Source of the DNA: an uncultured Oscillospiraceae bacterium
GTDB lineage: Bacteria > Bacillota > Clostridia > Oscillospirales > Acutalibacteraceae
Assembly: GCA_902496265.1 (NCBI GenBank)
Contig: CABVAD010000013.1
Location: 1-11,182 of the forward strand
DNA length: 11,182 nt
Reading direction: 5' to 3'
In this document: positions 6,392 to 11,182 of the stretch, in pieces
Layout: each line of letters starts with the position of its first letter
Numbering within the stretch: the stretch's first letter is position 1
Made by a program: the position numbers and the translations under genes
Notes under the pieces: generated by a model
What the model was told of the DNA's origin: nothing
Database searches by the model: none
What the model saw: only the letters and a program-made list of their open reading frames with translations

Positions 6392-7576
6392 TTAATGCCC
6401 GGTGAAATCGTTGTCAAAGGTTATAACACAACAGTAGGTCGGATTGATTTTCCTTGCGCTTTCGTTAATTCGCTCACCTAACTCCTCGTGCGGTATTTTA
6501 ACAGAGGACGGAACGACAACATCGAAAATCAGATTTGTACGGGTCTCTCCCGCCGGGGTCATACGGAAATCGTGAATAGACATATTATCATCAATTTCCT
6601 TAACCGCATTCTGAATATCTTTTTTTGCCTTTGCTACCGTCTCGTTATTAACGTCAATCGGGTCCATATGTATTACAAGCGAAATATTCAGCTTTTCGTC
6701 AACCAGCTTTTCGCACAGGTCAATCTGCTCGTGGCATTTTACAAAGTCGCTGTCCTGCGGGACTTCGACGTGAACCGAGGCGAACTGCCGTCCGGGGCCG
6801 TAATTATGGATTATAAGGTCGTGAATACCTTTAAATTCCTTAAAGGAAAGAATGGTTTCCTCAATTTCCTTTATAAGCTTTTTATCGGGCGGAGTGCCTA
6901 AAATCCGGTCCAGCGTGTCCTTCGCCGAGGCAAGCCCTGAATAGAGTATAAACAGAGAAACCAAAATGCCCATTACCGCGTCGAGGTTAAAGGGGAGTGT
7001 TATAAGCATTGAAATTCCGACCGTAAGCAGAATAACCGAGGTCGCAACCATATCGTTAAGGGAGTCCTGCGCGGTGGCGAGCAGAGCCTCGGAATCTATT
7101 TTTTTGCCGAGCTTGCGGTTAAAAAGGCACATCCAAAGCTTGACAAGCACCGAAACGGCGAGTATTATTATTGCCCAAACCGAATATGTAGGTGCGCTTT
7201 CGCCCGTGGCAAGAGCGGTCACCGAGGATTTTAACAGCTCCGCGCCGACAAGAAGTATCAGCATTGAAACGATAAAGGCAGACATATACTCCATTCTTCC
7301 GTGGCCGAAGGGGTGGTCGCTGTCCGCGGGCTTGCCCGCCATTTTAAAGCCTATCATAGTAATGACGGAAGATCCCATATCAGAAAGGTTGTTAAGTCCG
7401 TCCGCTACAATAGAAATACTGGCGGTTATAAGCCCTACGGTAATTTTAAGCGCGCACAAAAATAAGTTGCATACTATTCCGACCGCACCGCCCAAAGTCC
7501 CGTATTTGAGCCGTACCGCGACGTCGTTTACGTCCTCGCTGTTTTTTATAAAAAGCTTTACTAAAAGCTTGGTCAT
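6392..7576 (-). CDS. Cation diffusion facilitator (CDF) family metal transporter with duplicated C-terminal domain
   Basis: Six-helix proton-coupled divalent metal exporter, 394 aa, longer than the usual 300 or so. The signature spans SISIVADGLNNLSDMGSS (53-70) and KPADSDHPFGHGRME (82-96). Aligning the FGHG motif with E. coli FieF/YiiP places the transport-site residues at N62 and D66 in helix 2 and D171 and D175 in helix 5 (QDSLND), i.e. NxxxD/DxxxD. This lacks the histidine of zinc-type sites and is more like manganese or iron carriers. The cytoplasmic tail holds two similar ferredoxin-like units: IHDLIIHNYGPGRQFASVHVEVP to VIHMDP (251-306) and IHDFRMTPAGETRTNLIFDVVVP to VITFDND (334-389). 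The start shares one base with the Ddl stop (TAATG), and AAAAGGAG lies 10 nt upstream. The substrate is uncertain. Confidence 0.92.
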   Translation of the reverse strand: MTKLLVKLFIKNSEDVNDVAVRLKYGTLGGAVGIVCNLFLCALKITVGLITASISIVADGLNNLSDMGSSVITMIGFKMAGKPADSDHPFGHGRMEYMSAFIVSMLILLVGAELLKSSVTALATGESAPTYSVWAIIILAVSVLVKLWMCLFNRKLGKKIDSEALLATAQDSLNDMVATSVILLTVGISMLITLPFNLDAVMGILVSLFILYSGLASAKDTLDRILGTPPDKKLIKEIEETILSFKEFKGIHDLIIHNYGPGRQFASVHVEVPQDSDFVKCHEQIDLCEKLVDEKLNISLVIHMDPIDVNNETVAKAKKDIQNAVKEIDDNMSIHDFRMTPAGETRTNLIFDVVVPSSVKIPHEELGERINESARKINPTYCCVITFDNDFTGH

Positions 7577-8766
7577 TAAAGCTTCGCTCCTTTTGCTCCC
7601 TTAGCACCAAACGATACGCCCGAAAGAATGTTTGTATCAATGGTGTAGGTCAGATTTTCACGGTTTCGTTGACGGGAGAAGGCAAGGTCAACCAATTTAT
7701 CTATCATATCGGTGTATTTAAGCCCGGCCGGCTCCCAGAGATAAAAGGCAAGAGAGCCGGGGATAGTGTTTATCTCGTTTGCGTAAACCTTGTCGGTCTC
7801 GGTGTCGATAAGAAAATCTATTCGCACCACGCCCGACGCGCCGACCGCCTTAAATATATCGCAGGCAAGCTTTTTAATTTCGTTTGCTTTTTCTTCCGTG
7901 ATATCTGCGGGAATCTTTCTGCCGAGAGAAGCCATACCCTTTGACGCGCCGCCCTTCCGATTTGACAAATATTTATCCTCGTAAGACAGAATTTCATCAT
8001 GCATAAAGGGCTCTTCGCAGACGCTCGGCTCGCAGGAGTCTGCGTCACCTATAACCGAGCAGTTAATTTCACGAAGGCTTGTTACGGCGCGTTCGGCTAA
8101 AATTCTGTCGGTAAAGGAGGCGGCGAGGGTTATCGCCGCGTCAAGCGAGTCCTTGTCGTTTACCTTGGTGATTCCCACGCTCGACCCTAAATTTACTGGC
8201 TTAATAATAAGGGGAAAACCTATCTTTTCTTCAAGCTCGGCGGTGATTTTTTGCCTTTCAAGCATATATTCGCGGGTGCGGAAGGTGACGCAGTCAAGCA
8301 CGGGAAGTCCCGCCGATTTTAAAACGTCCTTAAATACCGCCTTGTCCATTCCCACGGCGGCGGAGAGAATATCGCACCCGATATAGGGAAGACCTAAGTA
8401 CTCAAGATAGCCCGCAAGCGTGCCGTCCTCGCAGTTTGTACCGTGAACAATAGGAAAGGCAAGGTCAACCTTAACATCTTTTTTCCTACCCAAAAACCCG
8501 CTGTTTTGATAAACCATATAAACACCGCCGTTTTTGCGGGCGAGTATAACGGGGTCGCTCTGCTTCAAAAGCTCTGTAAGATTTCTGTAATTCTCAATTT
8601 CAAAAAGGGCGTTTCCCGTATACATTTCACCGCTTTTGGTGACGTAAATCGGGGTCACATCATATTTTTCACGCTTAATTGCACGCATTGCCTGAACGGC
8701 GGAAATAATAGAAACTTCGTGTTCGACCGAACGGCATCCGAAAAGCACAGCAATATTTGTTTTCAT
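7576..8766 (-). CDS. ddl: D-alanine--D-alanine ligase
   Basis: A 396-aa cytoplasmic ATP-grasp enzyme that joins two D-Ala molecules, using ATP, for peptidoglycan. The N-terminal motif LFGCRSVEHEVSIISA places Glu15 where E. coli DdlB has its catalytic Glu. FPIVHGTNCEDGTLAGYLEYLGLPYIGCD (104-132) is the family substrate/dimer region. IIKPVNLGSSVGITKV (187-202) supplies the ATP-binding Lys and the catalytic Ser. YEDKYLS (262-268) carries the Tyr typical of D-Ala-D-Ala specificity, not the loop of VanA-type D-Lac ligases. RIDF (315-318) and ANEINTIPGSLAFYLWE (329-345) bind magnesium and phosphate. The C-terminus extends past the usual end with TYTIDTNILSG and a GAKGAKGAKL tail. It starts 25 nt after the MurF-like stop with AAGGTGAT close upstream, and is coupled to the CDF gene. 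Confidence 0.93.
   Translation of the reverse strand: MKTNIAVLFGCRSVEHEVSIISAVQAMRAIKREKYDVTPIYVTKSGEMYTGNALFEIENYRNLTELLKQSDPVILARKNGGVYMVYQNSGFLGRKKDVKVDLAFPIVHGTNCEDGTLAGYLEYLGLPYIGCDILSAAVGMDKAVFKDVLKSAGLPVLDCVTFRTREYMLERQKITAELEEKIGFPLIIKPVNLGSSVGITKVNDKDSLDAAITLAASFTDRILAERAVTSLREINCSVIGDADSCEPSVCEEPFMHDEILSYEDKYLSNRKGGASKGMASLGRKIPADITEEKANEIKKLACDIFKAVGASGVVRIDFLIDTETDKVYANEINTIPGSLAFYLWEPAGLKYTDMIDKLVDLAFSRQRNRENLTYTIDTNILSGVSFGAKGAKGAKL
7587..7594 (-). promoter_or_regulatory. Ribosome binding site for the CDF gene inside the 3' end of ddl
   Basis: On the - strand AAAAGGAG lies 10 nt before the ATG at 7576. It is within the codons for the Gly-Ala-Lys repeats at the Ddl C-terminus, and a second similar AAGGGAG sits just upstream (7602-7596). 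Confidence 0.7.
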
Positions 8767-8791
8767 AAAATCACCTTATTTTTTCGATTTT

Positions 8792-10375
8792 TTAATTCAG
8801 ATAATTGTCGGGCAGGTCGTTTTCAAGCAGAACCACCGTATTTTTATCGGCAATTTTACCGTAGATGCCCATAGCCTCTTTAAAGCTTTTAACCACATAA
8901 AGCTTGTCGGGACTAAAGCCGACCGACTCCGCGCCATCTTTTAGCGGCTTAGAGCGGTTAAGGCCTACAAGTATAATTATATCACACTTTTTCGCCGCTT
9001 CAAGACCAAGCGCAAAATTGCAGTCATATTCCTTTGCACCGAGCTCAATAAGCCCCGGGGTGACTATAACCTTTTTCATATTATCAAAGGAGCTTAGCAC
9101 CCGTACTGCCTCAATACAGCCCTCGGGGTTTGCGTTGTAGGCGTCGTCGATAAGGGTTGAGCCGTTAATATATGACTTCAATTCCAATCTATGCTCGGTG
9201 GGTTTAAGAGATGAAACCGCAAAGCGGATATTTTCGGGCGTTACGCCTAAGCCCAGGGCAAGCGCCGCCGCGCCCGTGATATTAATAACGCTGTGAAGAC
9301 CCAAAAGCCTTGAAGAAAGCGGAATTTCGATTTCGCCCGAAACGGCGGTAAACTCCGAGCCGTTCCTGCCGTAGGAAATATCTTTTGCTTTAGCGTCAAA
9401 ATCGCCCGTGCCGAAAACGGTATAAAGCGAGGGATCGATCCGCTTTATAAGCTCCGCGCTGTCGCCGTTTACAAATACCTCGCCGCCGTTTTTCAGTACC
9501 TCGTCGGCTAACTCAAATTTTGTTTTAAAAACATTGTCTACTGTCTTAAAGGTTTCAAGGTGCTGTTCGCCGACCGAGGTGATTATGCCGTATTTAGGGT
9601 GGACAATATCGCAGATTTCCTTAATATCACCGATATTTTTAGCTCCCATTTCGCAGATGAAAATTTGGGTTTGAGGCTCAATCTTCTCTCTGATCGTGCG
9701 GACGACTCCCATAGGCGTGTTAAAGCTTTGGGGAGTGGCAACCACATTGTATTTCTCGCTTAAAATGCGGCTTAAAATAAACTTTGTGGTGGTTTTTCCG
9801 TAGCTTCCCGTAACACCTATTACAGTAAGACCGCTGTGTTCCCTTAAAATCCGCTTAGCGTCGTTAATATACCACCGCGAGACCGTTTTTTCAATCGGGG
9901 CTGTAAGCATACGGCAAACAAGGGAGGTAAGGGGCGAAACAAAGGAGAAAATAAGGCAAAGCATAGCGAAAATTCCGCCCGCGGGACTTTGCGGGAAAAT
10001 AATGTATAAACATATAAATAATGCAAGCAGTATTGCCGCCGCCGCGAAAAGCCGCTTTATTCTGCCCGTAAAGACAAGCTTTTTTATCGATTTTTTCTGC
10101 GTTCTGACAGATATAAAAACGCGGACGGCAAGAACGGCAGTTAAAAGAATAAGCTGTGCGGTAAAAAGCCGTCTGCTCATCAAAAGCGAGGTAAGGCAGA
10201 AGGCAATACACTCTATGCAAAGGGGCACGGAATAGCCGTCCTTTACCCACGTCAGATATCGGGAGGGAAAATAGGAGTTCTGCTGAAGCATCTGGTACTG
10301 CCTTACAAGGGCAAAAAGCCCCGAAACAGCGGCAAGAATAAGAGAAATAAGTAAAATCACATTCAATTCGTTCAC
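8792..10375 (-). CDS. Membrane-anchored MurF-like Mur ligase family protein
   Basis: A 527-aa protein. Residues 1-160 hold five predicted membrane helices (about 4-22, 50-66, 69-90, 109-127, 133-156); the basic loop 91-108 and the order of helices put the ligase part in the cytoplasm. The rest is a Mur ligase: P-loop GVTGSYGKTTTK (187-198), CEMGAKNIGDI (241-251), SVGEQHLETF (267-276), KTKFEL (284-289) near the expected carbamylated Lys, LGLHSVINITGAAALALGLGV (358-378), EHRLELK (394-400) and LIDDAYNANPEG (408-419), a MurF hallmark. Unlike canonical MurF, there is no N-terminal UDP-MurNAc-peptide domain, and the end reads LLENDLPDNY instead of the usual KGSR region. It probably ligates D-Ala-D-Ala or a related group to a membrane-linked acceptor; the substrate is unknown. 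The GTG at 10375 has AGGA only 1 nt away; a TTG at 10366 is better spaced (10 nt). Confidence 0.85.
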   Translation of the reverse strand: MNELNVILLISLILAAVSGLFALVRQYQMLQQNSYFPSRYLTWVKDGYSVPLCIECIAFCLTSLLMSRRLFTAQLILLTAVLAVRVFISVRTQKKSIKKLVFTGRIKRLFAAAAILLALFICLYIIFPQSPAGGIFAMLCLIFSFVSPLTSLVCRMLTAPIEKTVSRWYINDAKRILREHSGLTVIGVTGSYGKTTTKFILSRILSEKYNVVATPQSFNTPMGVVRTIREKIEPQTQIFICEMGAKNIGDIKEICDIVHPKYGIITSVGEQHLETFKTVDNVFKTKFELADEVLKNGGEVFVNGDSAELIKRIDPSLYTVFGTGDFDAKAKDISYGRNGSEFTAVSGEIEIPLSSRLLGLHSVINITGAAALALGLGVTPENIRFAVSSLKPTEHRLELKSYINGSTLIDDAYNANPEGCIEAVRVLSSFDNMKKVIVTPGLIELGAKEYDCNFALGLEAAKKCDIIILVGLNRSKPLKDGAESVGFSPDKLYVVKSFKEAMGIYGKIADKNTVVLLENDLPDNYLN

Positions 10376-10378
10376 TTC

Positions 10379-11137
10379 CTAATTTATAAAGCTTTTTAAA
10401 ATTGCCGCCGCCTGATACGGCTGTTCGCAAAATGAATAATGCCCCGCGCCCTTTATAACGCACAGGCCCGAATCGGGGATAAGGCTTTTTATAATCTCGG
10501 CGTCGGAAAGGGGAGTGTCCGTGTCCTTTTCGCCCCAGATAAGTAAGGTAGGGCAGGAAATATTGCTTATAATATCCCTTAAATCGGTGTTTACAAGGGA
10601 GACCATTGTCTTGCGCAAAACCTCTGGGGCGGCGTTATAGTCCGCTGAGCCGTAGTGCTTTCGCGCTTTATTTAGCAAGCCCTCAGAATGATTTTTTATA
10701 ACCGGCAGGGTAAGCACCCGCTTTATTGCCTTAAAGCTTTTCGCCCTTATTTTCTGCTTTGCGCTTTTTTTCGGTATCAGACCCGCCGAATCGAGCAAAA
10801 CTATTTTAGGGGGCTTTACCATACCCGCCGCCGCCATTTTAAGGATTACCCTGCCGCCGTGGGAGTGACCTATCATAATCGGATTATTAAGCCCTACCGC
10901 TTTCATAAATTCAAGCACAAAATCACAGTAATCGTTAAGAGTCCACGGCTCTTTCATAGTATCCGAGCCGCCGCACCCGGGGAAATTTACAGCCACCAAC
11001 CGACAGCGGTCGCAAAGCGCCGAAATTATACCGCCGTAAACCTCAAAGGAGGAGTTCCAGCCGTGCAGGAGCAGGACGGGAATACCCGACCCCTTTTCGG
11101 TATATTCTATGTTAAGACCGTCAACAGTAATATTCAT
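10379..11137 (-). CDS. Alpha/beta hydrolase fold protein
   Basis: A 252-aa cytoplasmic hydrolase and the first visible gene of the - strand operon. LLLHGWNSS (22-30) gives the oxyanion-hole HG. FPGCGGSD (52-59) is the usual strand/turn. The nucleophile elbow is GHSHGG with Ser92, the acid is Asp205 in WGEKDTDTP, and the base is His233 in GAGHYS. A lid region at about 120-190 contains a strongly basic stretch (KKSAKQKIRAKSFKAIKR, 123-140) that might touch membrane or nucleotide phosphate. There is no signal peptide. The substrate (ester, thioester or amide) cannot be told. The stop lies 3 nt before the MurF-like start, so the two are likely co-translated, and a role in the same envelope step is an inference from position. 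GGAG lies near the ATG with about 8 nt spacing. Confidence 0.88.
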   Translation of the reverse strand: MNITVDGLNIEYTEKGSGIPVLLLHGWNSSFEVYGGIISALCDRCRLVAVNFPGCGGSDTMKEPWTLNDYCDFVLEFMKAVGLNNPIMIGHSHGGRVILKMAAAGMVKPPKIVLLDSAGLIPKKSAKQKIRAKSFKAIKRVLTLPVIKNHSEGLLNKARKHYGSADYNAAPEVLRKTMVSLVNTDLRDIISNISCPTLLIWGEKDTDTPLSDAEIIKSLIPDSGLCVIKGAGHYSFCEQPYQAAAILKSFIN

Positions 11138-11157
11138 AGTTCTCTCCGTCCGTTAAC

Positions 11158-11171
11158 ATACTAAATACTAA
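11158..11171. repeat. Tandem 7-bp direct repeat upstream of the hydrolase operon
   Basis: ATACTAA occurs twice in a row (11158-11164 and 11165-11171), about 20-34 nt before the hydrolase start at 11137. On the - strand this reads TTAGTATTTAGTAT, containing two TAGTAT hexamers that could act as weak -10 elements. The matching -35 would fall at or beyond the window edge, so a promoter cannot be confirmed. It could also be a regulator site. The 45 nt between 11138 and the window end hold no gene. Confidence 0.4.
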
Positions 11172-11182
11172 TTGCCTTGAAA

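Noticed and set aside
6966..7604. 212-aa open frame on the + strand opposite the CDF gene
   Set aside because: Antisense shadow of a well supported transporter gene; low-complexity Ser/Ile/Thr composition and no recognisable domain.
8767..8791. Possible promoter or terminator in the gap between the MurF-like gene and ddl
   Set aside because: The 25-nt gap is A-rich but has no stem and no room for a full promoter; it mainly holds the ddl ribosome binding site.
7576..10375. Vancomycin-resistance-type (Van) ligase cluster
   Set aside because: The ligase has the KYLS loop typical of D-Ala-D-Ala specificity, and there are no VanRS, VanX/XY, VanH or VanT-like genes in the window.
9891..10463. 190-aa open frame on the - strand in another frame of the MurF-like gene
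   Set aside because: Overlaps the membrane helix coding region out of frame; rich in Cys, Phe and Arg with no domain.
10688..11164. 158-aa open frame on the + strand opposite the hydrolase
   Set aside because: Antisense to a gene with an intact catalytic triad; no domain, and composition is that of a reverse-strand artefact.

Overview
The window looks like chromosomal DNA from a Gram-positive anaerobe of the class Clostridia, probably an Oscillospiraceae/Ruminococcaceae-like gut lineage. The inference rests on strong AGGAG-type ribosome binding sites, tightly packed co-directional genes, a FeoA/FeoB set with its small Cys-rich partner, a clostridial-style Ddl, and two membrane protein families I associate with Clostridia. 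There is no sign of phage, IS elements, tRNA, rRNA or CRISPR.

Left block (1-2237, + strand): three genes joined by short stop/start overlaps or near-overlaps. They encode an ECF-type sigma factor, a single-pass membrane protein with a Ser/Thr-rich stalk and a GerMN-like outer domain (candidate anti-sigma or sensor), and a secreted/membrane protein with a signal peptide, an extracytoplasmic domain and four C-terminal helices. A perfect 15-bp inverted repeat lies just before the sigma gene, and its right arm contains part of that gene's ribosome binding site. The block ends at a perfect 18-bp-stem hairpin with T-runs on both strands, which serves as a shared terminator for the two convergent transcription units.

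Right block (11137 down to 2291, - strand): eight genes with gaps of at most 25 nt, or overlaps, so probably one long operon. In transcription order: alpha/beta hydrolase; a MurF-like Mur ligase in which the usual N-terminal UDP-substrate domain is replaced by five membrane helices; D-Ala-D-Ala ligase; a cation diffusion facilitator (CDF) with a duplicated C-terminal domain; FeoA; FeoB; a 56-aa FeoB-associated Cys-rich membrane protein (short and easily missed); and a 553-aa membrane protein of unknown function.

How they fit together: the first three genes suggest a membrane-based ligation step that uses D-Ala-D-Ala, or a related acceptor or dipeptide, in envelope synthesis. The next four form a metal transport module, with ferrous iron import by FeoAB and probable divalent metal efflux by the CDF. 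The most unusual element is the membrane-anchored MurF-like enzyme with its neighbours. The sigma/GerMN-like/four-helix trio is a second candidate for an under-described system, possibly envelope stress signalling.
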